Shown: positions 36,667 to 45,996 of the stretch, one piece after another
How the letters are laid out: each line of letters opens with the position of its first letter
Numbering within the stretch: the first letter of the stretch is position 1
DNA from: Comamonas fluminis
GTDB lineage: Bacteria; Pseudomonadota; Gammaproteobacteria; Burkholderiales; Burkholderiaceae_C
Direction: 5' to 3'
Assembly: GCF_019186805.1 (NCBI RefSeq)
Contig: NZ_CP066783.1
Location: 1,107,501-1,171,500 of the forward strand
DNA: 64,000 nt
Notes under the pieces: generated by a model
What the model was told of the DNA's origin: nothing
The model's database searches: none
Seen by the model: the letters and a program-made list of their open reading frames with translations, nothing else
Program-made: the position numbers and the translations under genes

Positions 36667-37293
36667 TCAATAAATTCCAAGGGTGTTGACGCGGTAGTAG
36701 TGCTCATTGAGAGCCATTTTGAGACTCCTGGCACTTTCTATGGTGCCCGTATCTGCAGCAGTGCCTAAACCAAAAAAATAGAGGTCATAGCTGCTTCCAT
36801 CCACGAAGAATCCCCATTCGGAGAACCAACTGTCTGGATTTGTAATATTGATAAAGTCTTGTGCATTTAGATTTTTATAATAGTTCTGACCAAGACTAGT
36901 GGTAAGAGGAGAATCCTTGGGCTGAAAATTTTCAGTTCCGTGTTGCTTTCTGCCTTGTGTCGCACAAGTCATGAGCATCAGCCCTTGAGCATGCAAGACA
37001 CGGATCATGTTGAGCCAGGTTTTCTGCCAGCCAGGGTTGTGTTCCATGGCTTCGCAGGAAATGACAGTGTCAAATGAATTGGCTTTGGCGCCAAAATCTT
37101 CACCGTAGCAGACTTCATCCACATCAGGGCCCATGCCGACATCAATGCCAAGATACTGGCAGTCAGTGAAGAATTCACGTACTGATCCGTTGAGGTTCAA
37201 GCTTCCTATTTCAAGCACTTTGGAGTTTTGAAAGAAGGTAGGCAAGAATTGCTTGACACCATTGACGAAAAAACGTTGCTGGATGTGTGACAT
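36667..37293 (-). CDS. Class I SAM-dependent methyltransferase (AT-rich insert, gene 3)
   Basis: A 208-residue methyltransferase. Motif I is KVLEIGSLNLNGSVREFF, followed by YLGIDVGMGPDVD and FDTVISCEAMEHNP, the acidic loop and post-I strand of class I enzymes. The C-terminal third is unusual, with many aromatic residues (FSEWGFFVDGSSYDLYFFG). The base composition is lower in GC than flanking genes. It is the last of three genes read in the same direction with gaps of 9 and 14 bp, so they should form an operon. The substrate may be a surface glycan or lipid-linked sugar; this is inference from the neighbours. Confidence 0.78.
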   Translation of the reverse strand: MSHIQQRFFVNGVKQFLPTFFQNSKVLEIGSLNLNGSVREFFTDCQYLGIDVGMGPDVDEVCYGEDFGAKANSFDTVISCEAMEHNPGWQKTWLNMIRVLHAQGLMLMTCATQGRKQHGTENFQPKDSPLTTSLGQNYYKNLNAQDFINITNPDSWFSEWGFFVDGSSYDLYFFGLGTAADTGTIESARSLKMALNEHYYRVNTLGIY

Positions 37294-37302
37294 AAATGGA
37301 AT

Positions 37303-38130
37303 TTACTCGGGAGATTTGATGTTGACACGCCTTGATATTTCATTTTTCAATCTCAGGTATTCATCCAGATAAACTTGGTGACCTGTTGATGAATACTGGA
37401 ATTTCAGAGCATCACAGGATATGAGTTCATCTTTGAATAAGGCAATATCTGAAATTAAGGAGTTTGTGGATGATAATGGATAGTTTATTCTATTCCAATT
37501 CTTATTAACTAGTAAATAGCTGGCTAATCTCTCTTGTATAAAAATCTTGAAAGTATAATTGTTGTGGCTATTGTGGGAAGTTGGTGTATTTAGTTGTTGG
37601 TGCAAAGGGTGGCTTTTATTTTCTGAAAAATCAAATAATTGATTTCCAATGCTTAGCCAGGATCTCCAAAATGACGGTTTTGCCAAAAAATAATTGCAAT
37701 AGACAGTATTTCCACTGTGCATGATGAGATTTTTGATATTTTTGGGTTCATCAATGGCATTGAAGAAATTTTGAGCCACTGCAGTCAATCCAGGGTGCCA
37801 GAATTCACCTTGTGAGAATGTATTTGGGAAGAATGCAATCAACTCCCAGAAAGGGGAGAGAAGAATAATTTCAGTGTCTGCTGAAATTGATTTAATAAAT
37901 TGATGAACTTGCGTGCTATCTAAACCTGTTTTTTCATGAAATTTTGGGGAGAGAAATCCATACCATTCATCTTCTTTTAGGTCATTGTTAAGCAGAAAGT
38001 TTCGAATAACCCAGAATTCCCCCCAATCTGGACGTGAATTTTGCAGGTTATTCAGTGGTATGAATCCTTTATCCAGAGACTCCTGCGTTTGCTGGTTGTA
38101 GAAGATTTGGTAAATATTTGCTTTGGGCAT
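37303..38130 (-). CDS. Unknown protein, AT-rich insert, gene 2
   Basis: A 275-residue protein without signal or membrane segment. It is conspicuously rich in Asn, Phe, Lys and Ser and coded by AT-rich codons unlike its neighbours, pointing to transfer. Visible stretches are WGEFWVIRNFLLNNDLKEDE, WYGFLSPKFHEKTGL and LSPFWELIAFFPN. Similar phrases occur, as far as I recall, in proteins encoded beside capsule and O-antigen glycosyltransferases, but I cannot assign a fold. It sits between two methyltransferases. Confidence 0.6.
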   Translation of the reverse strand: MPKANIYQIFYNQQTQESLDKGFIPLNNLQNSRPDWGEFWVIRNFLLNNDLKEDEWYGFLSPKFHEKTGLDSTQVHQFIKSISADTEIILLSPFWELIAFFPNTFSQGEFWHPGLTAVAQNFFNAIDEPKNIKNLIMHSGNTVYCNYFLAKPSFWRSWLSIGNQLFDFSENKSHPLHQQLNTPTSHNSHNNYTFKIFIQERLASYLLVNKNWNRINYPLSSTNSLISDIALFKDELISCDALKFQYSSTGHQVYLDEYLRLKNEISRRVNIKSPE

Positions 38131-38144
38131 TTTTTAAAATGGTT

Positions 38145-38849
38145 TTATTTATAAGCGCAAAAAGCTAGGGCGGCGGGGTATTCCACAGCATGCATGGAGA
38201 TATGAGAAAAACCAGCCTCCATCAAAGAAGTCCACGCATCCGCTCCAAATTCGGTGTGAACGATATAGTCAGGCGCTTTGTCTGGGCTGTGGTAGCTGGG
38301 CGGCAGGCCGAATCGGCTGCGTGTCATGCGGCCAACAACCAATGGGGTGGTCATGCATAGCACGCCACCTGGCTTTAAAACGCGGTAGCACTCCTGGAGT
38401 GCTTTGATGGGGTTGGGAATATGTTCCAGCGTGTCGGAATGCACGACGGCATCGAAGCTGGCATCAGGCAGGGCCAGTGCGCAGAGATCCAGTTCTGGAT
38501 ACTGGCCCAGTTGATGGAGTGGAAGCTGCCGAAGATAGGGCGAGAGAGTTCCTGCCTCATTGATCTCCAGCAGAGATAGTGCCTGCCGAGATGGGTGCCG
38601 CACCCAGTTTGCAAGCAATTCAGTGGCTGCTGGATGCGACGGAGTGCTGGGCAGGCTGGAGGTCAGGGCGCAGGCCAGGGCGATGGAGCGCAGATTGGCA
38701 CCACAGTGTGTGCAGCGCTTTCCCTGTTGATGGTCGATGTACTCAGCTTCTTTGACGCTGAGTTGCCAGTCTGAGATCAGTTCTGGCCAGAGAACTGGTT
38801 GATATACAAAATGAGTACCGCCGCAAATGCGGCAGTGTGTGACGTTCAT
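38145..38849 (-). CDS. Class I SAM-dependent methyltransferase with zinc-ribbon N-terminus (insert, gene 1)
   Basis: A 234-residue protein. The N-terminus has two Cys pairs (C-x2-C in HCRICGG and RCTHCGAN) that should form a zinc ribbon, as in methyltransferases acting on nucleotide sugars. The SAM domain shows LDLCALALPDASFDAVVHS and then DTLEHIPNPIKALQECYRVL with KPGGVLCMTTP, the standard motifs. The ATG at 38849 follows GGGGAG at six bases; an upstream in-frame ATG adds 15 residues. It begins the three-gene AT-rich insert next to lysS. The substrate is unknown. Confidence 0.78.
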   Translation of the reverse strand: MNVTHCRICGGTHFVYQPVLWPELISDWQLSVKEAEYIDHQQGKRCTHCGANLRSIALACALTSSLPSTPSHPAATELLANWVRHPSRQALSLLEINEAGTLSPYLRQLPLHQLGQYPELDLCALALPDASFDAVVHSDTLEHIPNPIKALQECYRVLKPGGVLCMTTPLVVGRMTRSRFGLPPSYHSPDKAPDYIVHTEFGADAWTSLMEAGFSHISMHAVEYPAALAFCAYK

Positions 38850-38923
38850 GCTCTGCTCCCCTCTTATGGGGAAGCATTCTGAGCATAAAGTCACAATTTG
38901 GCGATGGCAAATCGCCTACATCA

Positions 38924-40468
38924 TCACTGTTCGCGGCGCAGGGCGGGGAACAGAATCACGTCGCGGATGCTGGCGCTGTCGGTCAGCAGCATCATGAAGC
39001 GGTCGATGCCGATACCGCAGCCGCCGGTGGGAGGCATGCCGTATTCCAGTGCGCGCACAAAGTCGTGGTCGAAGTACATGGCTTCGTCGTCGCCACCGTC
39101 CTTGGCTTCGACCTGGGCATTGAAGCGGGCGGCCTGGTCTTCGGCGTCGTTCAGCTCGGAGAAACCATTGCCGAACTCGCGACCGGTGATGTAGAGCTCA
39201 AAGCGCTCGGTCACTTCGGGGCGCTCGTCGTTGGCGCGGGCCAGCGGCGAGATTTCGGTGGGGTGCTCCATGATGAAGGTGGGGTTCCACAGCTTTTCTT
39301 CCACCACTTCTTCGAAATACAGCACCTGCAGGCTGGCCAGGGTGCGGGTGGACAGCTTGTCCTTGTCTTCCTTCATGCCCAGCTTCTTCAGGGCATTGAT
39401 GAGCCAGTCGCGGTTGTTCACGTTGTCGCCAGCTTCGGTGTACTTGACGATGGCTTCCACGATGGTCAGGCGCTCGAAGGGCTTGGTCAGATCCACTGGC
39501 TTGCCGCCGTAGCTCAGCTCCAGCGTGCCTACGGCCTTCATGGCGGCGTCGCGGATCAGCGCTTCGGTGTAGTTCATCAGGTCCTGGTAGTTCCAGTACG
39601 TGGCGTAGAACTCCATCATGGTGAACTCGGGGTTGTGGCGAACCGATACACCCTCGTTGCGGAAGTTGCGGTTGATTTCGAACACGCGCTCGAAACCGCC
39701 GACGATCAGGCGCTTCAGATACAGCTCAGGCGCGATGCGCAGGTACATGTCCTGGTCCAGCGCATTGTGGTGCGTGATGAAAGGCTTGGCGTTCGCACCG
39801 CCGGGGATGGGGTGCAGCATGGGGGTTTCGACTTCCAGGAAGCCGTGCTCGACCATGAAGTCGCGAATACCGGCCACGGCCTTGCTGCGGGCGACGAAAC
39901 GGGCACGCGTTTCCTCGTTCATCATCAGGTCCACATAGCGCTGGCGCACCTTTTGCTCCAGGTCGGCCATGCCGTGGAACTTGTCGGGCATGGGGCGCAG
40001 GCTCTTGGTCAGCATGCGGATCTTGGAAGCCTTGATCGACAGCTCGCCCGTCTTGGTCTTCATCAGCTGGCCTTCGACGGCGATGATGTCGCCCAGGTCC
40101 CACTTCTTGAAGTCGGCATAGACCTCTTCGCCCACGGCGTCGCGGGTCACATAGGCTTGAATGCGGCCCGTGGCGTCCTGCACGGTGGCAAAGCTGGCCT
40201 TGCCCATCACGCGCTTGAGCATCATGCGACCTGCCACGCTGACTTGCTCGGCAGCGGCGTCCAGGGCGTCGGCTTCCTGATCGCCATGTGCGTCGATCAG
40301 GTGTGCGGCGCGGTCGGCGGGCTTGAAGTCATTGGGGAAAACGGCAGTACCAGCAGCCTTGGCTTGCTCGCGCAAGGCTTTGAGTTTTTCGCGGCGCTCA
40401 GCGATGAGTTTGTTTTCGTCCTGAGGGGCGGTGTTTTCTGCCGCAGAAGAAGTATTTTGTTCAGTCAT
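38924..40468 (-). CDS. lysS: Lysyl-tRNA synthetase, class II
   Basis: A 514-residue class II synthetase: an N-terminal OB-fold anticodon-binding domain (about residues 60-180, [18 protein letters not shown]) and a catalytic domain with motif 2 ([20 protein letters not shown]) and motif 3 ([13 protein letters not shown]). The ATG at 40468 starts [20 protein letters not shown]; a longer frame upstream lacks family support. The N-terminal 40 residues are low-complexity helix. It lies downstream of the LON-domain gene, with a repeat copy between. Confidence 0.96.
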   Translation of the reverse strand: MTEQNTSSAAENTAPQDENKLIAERREKLKALREQAKAAGTAVFPNDFKPADRAAHLIDAHGDQEADALDAAAEQVSVAGRMMLKRVMGKASFATVQDATGRIQAYVTRDAVGEEVYADFKKWDLGDIIAVEGQLMKTKTGELSIKASKIRMLTKSLRPMPDKFHGMADLEQKVRQRYVDLMMNEETRARFVARSKAVAGIRDFMVEHGFLEVETPMLHPIPGGANAKPFITHHNALDQDMYLRIAPELYLKRLIVGGFERVFEINRNFRNEGVSVRHNPEFTMMEFYATYWNYQDLMNYTEALIRDAAMKAVGTLELSYGGKPVDLTKPFERLTIVEAIVKYTEAGDNVNNRDWLINALKKLGMKEDKDKLSTRTLASLQVLYFEEVVEEKLWNPTFIMEHPTEISPLARANDERPEVTERFELYITGREFGNGFSELNDAEDQAARFNAQVEAKDGGDDEAMYFDHDFVRALEYGMPPTGGCGIGIDRFMMLLTDSASIRDVILFPALRREQ

Positions 40469-40684
40469 GAAAATGAGAGCGCCGGCGCCGTGCGCCGCTT
40501 GAAGACCACTAAGGATGGGAGTGCGGCCTGAGCCAGACCCCGAAACGAATGATTTTAAGTTTTTTGCCAAACCAGGGGGCATATGGCGGGCAAAGCGCCA
40601 GTGGCTGCTGCGGATTGCGTGGCTTACAAGCCAATAAAGAGCGAGGCTAAGCGCGGCGGTGAATCTGCTTGAACTACTAAAAAA

Positions 40685-40723
40685 GGAGCTTCTAGCGCTT
40701 TATGGGTAAGCGTTTCAGCCTAT
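40685..40723. repeat. Dispersed AGCGCTT palindromic repeat, copy 6
   Basis: GAGCTTCTAGCGCTTTATG and GGTAAGCGTTTCAGCCTATT: CGCTT pairs with AAGCG. It lies in the 265-bp gap between the LON-domain gene and lysS. Confidence 0.68.
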
Positions 40724-40733
40724 TCTTACGGAC

Positions 40734-41387
40734 TTATTTTGGGCCGCCAGCAGACTCTGCCCCGCCTATGCCCATTTGCTCCAGCACATCGGCCACCAGC
40801 TCTAGGCGCAGCAGCGGGCTGTCCAGCGTCATTAGCTGCTGCTTGATGCTGACCGTCAGCGGCAGCATCTCGGCCCAGCGATTGGCCACCCAGCCGCAAT
40901 CGTTTATTTGCGAAGGCGTGGGCAGAACCTGGTGATCGGCATCCTGGCCCTGCATATTCATCAATGCCTGAAACAGCGCGTGGGCCATGCCCAGCAAATG
41001 AGGCGGGATGGGGACGGTTGAATCGGCAGCCAGCATTTGCACATCGGCCACCCACAGACCATGGGGAAGCTGCCAGCTGTTCTGTATCTGAAAGCGTTGC
41101 AGGCCCTGGCATTGCAGATGCAGCAAGCCTGTTTGCAAAGGCTCAAGCGACTTTATGCGGGCCAGAACGCCTTCGGCAAACAACTGCTCGGGCTGGGCGC
41201 CAGCCTTGCGCACTTCATGGCCGCTTTGCAGCGCAACCACGCCAAAGGGGGCGCCTGTGCTCTGGCATTTGCGCACCATATCGAGGTAGCGCACCTCGAA
41301 CACGCGCAGGCTCAGGTGCCCACCGGGGAAGAGAACCGTACCCAGCGGGAACAGCGGCAGTGAATGAAGACTTGAGGTGTCAGCCAT
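40734..41387 (-). CDS. LON substrate-binding domain protein
   Basis: A 217-residue protein carrying only the N-terminal LON domain without ATPase or protease parts. It begins LPLFPLGTVLFPGGHLSLRVFEVRYLDMV, the core motif of the domain, and ends with the helical LNMQGQD-like and DSPLLRLELVADVLEQM lines. Such stand-alone proteins are common in betaproteobacteria and are usually thought to bind protein substrates; the role is not established. It is read toward lysS and diverges from yggT. Confidence 0.85.
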   Translation of the reverse strand: MADTSSLHSLPLFPLGTVLFPGGHLSLRVFEVRYLDMVRKCQSTGAPFGVVALQSGHEVRKAGAQPEQLFAEGVLARIKSLEPLQTGLLHLQCQGLQRFQIQNSWQLPHGLWVADVQMLAADSTVPIPPHLLGMAHALFQALMNMQGQDADHQVLPTPSQINDCGWVANRWAEMLPLTVSIKQQLMTLDSPLLRLELVADVLEQMGIGGAESAGGPK

Positions 41388-41446
41388 GGTGCCCGGCTAT
41401 CATCCCATGAATAGGCGATTCGCCTGCCATCTTCTGGACTGAACCC

Positions 41447-42019
41447 ATGCTGTTTGAGATTGTTGTGTTTTTGCTCGACGTTGTTGTCGGCCTGATTAGC
41501 GGAGCCTGCCTGCTGCGCATGTATATGCAGGCTCAGCGCGTGCCGTTTGGCAATCCCGTGGGGCAACTGGTTTTTGCGCTCAGTGATTGGATTGTCATGC
41601 CGCTGCGTAAATTCATGCCGGGCAAGGGGCGCTGGGACATGAGTTGCCTGCTGGCCGCATTTGTGCTGCAACTGGTGGAGATGCTGCTGCTGTGGCTGCT
41701 GCAGGGGGCTGGCAGCACTGCGCTGGCGCTGCCCTGGCTGGCGGTGTGCGGGCTGATCAAGGTCGCCCTGTCAGGGCTGATGGGGATTTTGCTGGTCTAT
41801 GCCATCCTGTCCTGGGTGCAGCCTTATTCGCCTATCTACGGCGTGCTGCAGCGTCTGGCAGAGCCTGTGGTGGCGCCGATTCGCAAAGTGGTGCCCCTGA
41901 TTGGCAATGTGGATTTTTCGGCGCTGATTGCCCTCATCGTGCTGCAGGTGCTGCTGATGGTGCTGAACTATGTGCAAGCTGCCGGGTTGGTCACATTGGC
42001 ACGACTGACGATGTTCTAA
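41447..42019 (+). CDS. YggT family membrane protein
   Basis: A 190-residue inner-membrane protein with two copies of the YggT module, each with a long hydrophobic hairpin: residues 1-90 (LFEIVVFLLDVVVGLISGAC, VIMPLRKFMPGKG) and 95-185 (LVYAILSWVQPYSPIYGVL, VVAPIRKVVPLIG). The paired PLRK/PIRK loops show the internal duplication. Homologues occur beside pilT, proC or cell-division genes; function is unknown, with proposals for osmotic tolerance. It converges on accD with a long palindromic terminator between. Confidence 0.9.
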   Translation: MLFEIVVFLLDVVVGLISGACLLRMYMQAQRVPFGNPVGQLVFALSDWIVMPLRKFMPGKGRWDMSCLLAAFVLQLVEMLLLWLLQGAGSTALALPWLAVCGLIKVALSGLMGILLVYAILSWVQPYSPIYGVLQRLAEPVVAPIRKVVPLIGNVDFSALIALIVLQVLLMVLNYVQAAGLVTLARLTMF

Positions 42020-42041
42020 AGCGCACTTCAGATATTCAGGT

Positions 42042-42090
42042 ATAAAAAAGCGGCTAGCCTAGATCTGATCTAGGCTAGCCGCTTTGCTTT
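42042..42090. terminator. Bidirectional terminator between yggT and accD
   Basis: A 19-bp perfect inverted repeat: AAAGCGGCTAGCCTAGATC (42047-42065) and its complement (42067-42085), with A-rich left and T-rich right flanks. It can end both yggT (+) and accD (-) transcripts. Confidence 0.93.
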
Positions 42091-42105
42091 TAATAGCGCG
42101 CTGGC

Positions 42106-42981
42106 TTATTCCACAGCGTCAGCAGGCAGGCGTTGCAGCATGGCCAGAGAGCTGGAGACGCGGTCGCGCAGTTCGCGGCGGTCCACGATCATGTCCACGG
42201 CGCCCTTTTCCTGCAGGAATTCGGCGCGCTGGAAGCCTTCTGGCAGCTTCACACGCACGGTGGTTTCGATCACGCGGGGGCCGGCAAAGCCGATCAGGGC
42301 CTTGGGCTCGGCAATCACGATGTCGCCCACAAAGGCAAAACCGGCAGACACACCACCCATGGTGGGGTCGGTCAGCACGGAGATATAGGGCAGGCCCTTC
42401 TTGGCCAGACGGGTCAACGCCGCATTGGTCTTGGCCATCTGCATCAGGCTCAGCAGGCCTTCTTGCATGCGCGCACCACCGGTGGCGGTAAAGCAGATGA
42501 AAGGCACTTTTTGTTCGATGGCGGTTTCCACGCCACGCACAAAACGCTCGCCCACCACGGAGCCCATGGAGCCGCCCATGAAGTCGAATTCAAAGCAGGC
42601 CACAACCACATTGATGCTCTTGACGGCACCGCCCATGACGATCAGGGCATCGGTCTCGCCAGTGTTCTCCAGCGCCTCGGCCAGACGCTCGGGGTACTTG
42701 CGGCTGTCCTTGAACTTGAGCGGATCGACAGGCACGACTTCCTGGCCGATCTCATAACGGCCCTCGGCGTCGAGGAAGTGGTTCAGACGTGCGCGCGCGC
42801 CAATGCGGTGATGGTGCCCGCAGGTGGGGCAGACGTTCTGGTTCTTTTCCAGATCGGTCTTGTAGAGCACGGTTTCGCAACTTGGGCACTTGATCCACAG
42901 ACCTTCGGGAATCTGCTGGTGGCGTTCCGTCGGGTTGGTCTGCTGGATTTTTGCAGGCAGAAGTTTTTCAAGCCAGGACAT
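42106..42981 (-). CDS. accD: Acetyl-CoA carboxylase carboxyltransferase subunit beta
   Basis: A 291-residue AccD, which with AccA moves carboxyl from biotin to acetyl-CoA, the committing step of fatty acid synthesis. The N-terminal zinc ribbon has Cys32, Cys35, Cys51 and Cys54 ([19 protein letters not shown]). The crotonase-like domain holds [29 protein letters not shown] and [10 protein letters not shown]. It ends the leu-asd-fimV-truA-trp-accD series on the minus strand. In most Burkholderiales folC follows accD, but here a terminator and the convergent yggT gene follow. Confidence 0.97.
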   Translation of the reverse strand: MSWLEKLLPAKIQQTNPTERHQQIPEGLWIKCPSCETVLYKTDLEKNQNVCPTCGHHHRIGARARLNHFLDAEGRYEIGQEVVPVDPLKFKDSRKYPERLAEALENTGETDALIVMGGAVKSINVVVACFEFDFMGGSMGSVVGERFVRGVETAIEQKVPFICFTATGGARMQEGLLSLMQMAKTNAALTRLAKKGLPYISVLTDPTMGGVSAGFAFVGDIVIAEPKALIGFAGPRVIETTVRVKLPEGFQRAEFLQEKGAVDMIVDRRELRDRVSSSLAMLQRLPADAVE

Positions 42982-43033
42982 TGGTTGTTTCCTTTTCAGT
43001 TTCCGTTGCTCTGCATTCCACCCAACACATCTA

Positions 43034-43127
43034 AAGGCTGGGGTAAGGGGCAGCGAGCAAGGGCCGCCCCGCAGCGAGGCTGCTGTCCCCCTTCAGGGGG
43101 AAGCGGCACAGCCGCTCAGGGGGTGTC
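43034..43127 (-). repeat. GC-rich palindromic element after trpA (stop-adjacent family, copy A)
   Basis: Read on the minus strand from the trpA stop: ACACCCCCTGAGCGGC, a GCGGCTGTGCCGC hairpin, CCCCCTGAAGGGGG, then GCGGGGCGGCCCTTGCTCGC. The same blocks occur in the element after leuD at 54449, with a different centre. It may serve as transcript 3' end or processing site. Confidence 0.8.
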
Positions 43128-43129
43128 AA

Positions 43130-43939
43130 TTATGCGTCGAGAGCCTTACGCACGCCGCGCAGAAAGTCAATTGCCAGAGGCACGATTTTCTCATGCGGCT
43201 GGTTGTCGAGCAGATCAATGATGCGGCTGCCGATGATGACAGCGTCTGCCACGTGGCCTACGGCCTGGGCAGTTTGCGCATCGCGAATGCCAAAGCCCAC
43301 GCCCACAGGCACGCTGACATGCTGGCGAATACGAGGCAGCATGGCTTCCACGGCAGAGGTGTCAACAGCAGCAGTTCCCGTCACGCCCTTGAGCGAGACG
43401 TAGTACACATAGCCGCTGGCAACGCGCGCGACTTGCTGCATGCGCTCGTCCGTGCTGGTGGGGGCCAGCAGGAAGATCAGGTCCATATTGCGCTCGCGCA
43501 GCTTGGCGGCGAACTCTTCGCACTCTTCGGGCGGGTAGTCCACGATCAGCACGCCATCCACGCCAGATTCGGCCGCCTGGTTGACGAAAGCGTCTTCACC
43601 GTGAATCTGGTCGTAGCGCTCTACAGGATTGGCGTAGCCCATGAGTACTACGGGGGTGGTGCTATCTTTTTTGCGGAACTCAGCCACATAGGCCAGCACC
43701 TGCTTGAGGCCCACGCCGTTGGCAATGGCCTTGTCGCCCGCACGCTGAATGGTGGGGCCGTCGGCCATGGGGTCAGAGAAGGGCACGCCCAGTTCGATCA
43801 CGTCGGCACCGGCTTCCACCATGCCGTGCATCAGCGACGGTGTGATGGCTGCAAACGGAAAACCGGCGGTGATGTAGGGAATCAAAGCCTTGCGGCCTTC
43901 TTCCTTGAGCTTGCTGAAGGTGTCGGAGATTCGGCTCAT
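43130..43939 (-). CDS. trpA: Tryptophan synthase alpha subunit
   Basis: A 269-residue TIM-barrel subunit that cleaves indole-3-glycerol phosphate. Catalytic Glu49 and Asp60 lie in [17 protein letters not shown]. The phosphate loop [10 protein letters not shown] and the [10 protein letters not shown] start are also standard. It overlaps trpB by 4 bp (ATGA), assuring equal production of the two subunits. A GC-rich palindromic element directly follows the stop and separates it from accD. Confidence 0.97.
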   Translation of the reverse strand: MSRISDTFSKLKEEGRKALIPYITAGFPFAAITPSLMHGMVEAGADVIELGVPFSDPMADGPTIQRAGDKAIANGVGLKQVLAYVAEFRKKDSTTPVVLMGYANPVERYDQIHGEDAFVNQAAESGVDGVLIVDYPPEECEEFAAKLRERNMDLIFLLAPTSTDERMQQVARVASGYVYYVSLKGVTGTAAVDTSAVEAMLPRIRQHVSVPVGVGFGIRDAQTAQAVGHVADAVIIGSRIIDLLDNQPHEKIVPLAIDFLRGVRKALDA

Positions 43940-45243
43940 TGCTTGTTGCCTCCTGCAGCAGCGGCATGGGCTGCGGCTTTGGCGGTTTCATGGCCCGCAG
44001 CGCCCTTGACCGTCAGGCCGCGCATGGAGGGGCGGTCAAAATATTCGGCACCCGACAGATCGGCCACGGTGCCAATGTCCTTGTCGCCACGGCCAGACAG
44101 GCTGACCAGAATCGATTGATCCGGGCGCATGGTCTTGGCCAGCTTCATGGCGTAGGCCACGGCGTGGCTGGATTCCAGCGCGGGGATGATGCCCTCGGCG
44201 CGGCACAGGTAGTGGAAGGCGTCCAGTGCTTCGGTATCGGTGATGCCCACGTACTCGGCACGCTTGATTTCCTGCAACCAGGCGTGTTCAGGGCCCACGC
44301 CGGGGTAGTCAAGACCGGCACTGACAGAATGGGTCTCGGTGATCTGGCCGTTTTCGTCCTGCAGGATGAAAGTGCGGTTGCCGTGCAGCACGCCAGAGCT
44401 GCCTTTTTGCAGCGAAGCCGAGTGCTTGCCGGTTTCCAGGCCTTCACCCGCTGCTTCCACGCCGATGAGCTTGGTGTTCTCAAAGGGGATGTAGGGGTAG
44501 AAGATGCCCATGGCATTGCTGCCGCCGCCCACGCAGGCAACCACGGCGTCGGGCTGCTTGTCGGTGCCCAGAAATTCGGGCATCTGCTTCAGGCATTCGT
44601 CGCCAATGACCTTCTGGAAGTCGCGCACCATCATGGGGTAGGGGTGGGGGCCCGCCACGGTGCCGATGATGTAGAAGGTGTTGTCCACATTGGCCACCCA
44701 GTCGCGCATGGCTTCGTTGAGCGCATCCTTGAGGGTTTTGGAGCCGGACTCCACGGGCACCACGGTGGCGCCCAGCAGCTTCATGCGATAGACATTGGGG
44801 CTTTGGCGCTTCACGTCCTCGGCGCCCATGTAGACGATGCATTCCAGGCCGTAGCGTGCGCAAATGGTGGCGGTGGCCACGCCGTGCTGGCCGGCGCCAG
44901 TTTCGGCAATGATGCGCGGCTTGCCCATGCGCTTGGCGAGCATGGCCTGGCCGATCACGTTGTTGATCTTGTGAGCGCCGGTGTGGTTGAGGTCTTCGCG
45001 CTTGAGATAAATCTGTGCGCCGCCCATCTCACGCGACATGCGGTCAGCGTGATAAACGGGCGAGGGACGGCCTACATAGTGGGCCAGCTCGGACTGAAAT
45101 TCTTTGATGAATTCAGGGTCGTTCTGGTACTTGGCGTAGGCCTCGCGCAGCTCGGCCAGGGCGTGGGTCAGGGTTTCGCTGGCGAAGCTGCCACCGAAGC
45201 GACCGAAGTGGCCGAGGGCGTCAGGGTATTGGTATTCAAACAT
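43936..45243 (-). CDS. trpB: Tryptophan synthase beta subunit
   Basis: A 435-residue PLP enzyme joining indole with serine. Lys92 in [10 protein letters not shown] binds PLP, GGGSNA holds its phosphate, and the N-terminal [15 protein letters not shown] is the family opening. The C-terminus has an extra Ala/Gly-rich tail ([19 protein letters not shown]) before the overlap with trpA. Its start lies inside the 3' part of trpF: the two genes overlap by 76 bases in different frames. Confidence 0.97.
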   Translation of the reverse strand: MFEYQYPDALGHFGRFGGSFASETLTHALAELREAYAKYQNDPEFIKEFQSELAHYVGRPSPVYHADRMSREMGGAQIYLKREDLNHTGAHKINNVIGQAMLAKRMGKPRIIAETGAGQHGVATATICARYGLECIVYMGAEDVKRQSPNVYRMKLLGATVVPVESGSKTLKDALNEAMRDWVANVDNTFYIIGTVAGPHPYPMMVRDFQKVIGDECLKQMPEFLGTDKQPDAVVACVGGGSNAMGIFYPYIPFENTKLIGVEAAGEGLETGKHSASLQKGSSGVLHGNRTFILQDENGQITETHSVSAGLDYPGVGPEHAWLQEIKRAEYVGITDTEALDAFHYLCRAEGIIPALESSHAVAYAMKLAKTMRPDQSILVSLSGRGDKDIGTVADLSGAEYFDRPSMRGLTVKGAAGHETAKAAAHAAAAGGNKQ

Positions 45244-45953
45244 GTGCTTGTCTGCAAAATTTGGGCATCAGCTGCACGCACGGCAGCAATGAAGCGATGA
45301 ATCTTGTGGGCATCCTTGATGCCTTTGAGGGGCTTGCCATCGGGGCCATCGGCCTCGACACCAGAGCTCACATCAACGGCCAGTGACAGCCCGCGTGGGC
45401 GCACTTGCAAGATGCCATCGGTCACGTTTGCAGGAGTGAGTCCACCAGACAAAACGAGATGAGAGGCGACGCTTGTTGGCAGAAGTGACCAATTGAATGC
45501 TTTCCCGCCACCGCCATAGCCGTCGACATGGGCGTCGAGCAATATGGCCTGGGCTGTTGAATAACGTTGCGCATATTCTACGAGGTCGAATCGGGCTGCA
45601 TCGTCCCCTAGGGGTATGCGGGCAGCGCGCATCCACGGCTGCACACCTCGGGTGGACGCATCGCAGTCCTCGGGCGACTCATCACCATGAAACTGCACGC
45701 AAGCGTTTGGTATGCGTGCGCAGGCAGCTATGACATTGCTAGCGGTTTCGTTCACAAACAGCAAAACTGGCGTGATAAACGGCGGCAGACGGCGAGCCAA
45801 CTGGGCAGCTCGCTCCAGAGTGACGGCGCGTGGGCTTGGGGCGTACAGCACAAAGCCTATGGCGTCGGCACCGGCCTCAACGGCGGCATCCACGTCCTGC
45901 TCGCGCGTCAGGCCACAGATTTTGATGCGGGTGCGGGGGGCAATCAAAGACAT
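45168..45953 (-). CDS. trpF: Phosphoribosylanthranilate isomerase with extended C-terminus
   Basis: A 261-residue TrpF (TIM barrel, third step of tryptophan synthesis). The N-terminal [20 protein letters not shown] holds the catalytic Cys, with [23 protein letters not shown], and [19 protein letters not shown] further on. Family members normally finish near FIAAVRAAD; here the frame continues about 27 residues (Ser/Thr/Ala-rich) and runs 76 bases into trpB. The ATG at 45953 begins the barrel. This tight link to trpB suggests coupled translation. Confidence 0.94.
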   Translation of the reverse strand: MSLIAPRTRIKICGLTREQDVDAAVEAGADAIGFVLYAPSPRAVTLERAAQLARRLPPFITPVLLFVNETASNVIAACARIPNACVQFHGDESPEDCDASTRGVQPWMRAARIPLGDDAARFDLVEYAQRYSTAQAILLDAHVDGYGGGGKAFNWSLLPTSVASHLVLSGGLTPANVTDGILQVRPRGLSLAVDVSSGVEADGPDGKPLKGIKDAHKIHRFIAAVRAADAQILQTSTCLNTNTLTPSATSVASVAASPAKP

Positions 45954-45996
45954 GGCGGGGTGGCGTGTAACAGTGGTCTGGCTGCGGCAAGGCGCT

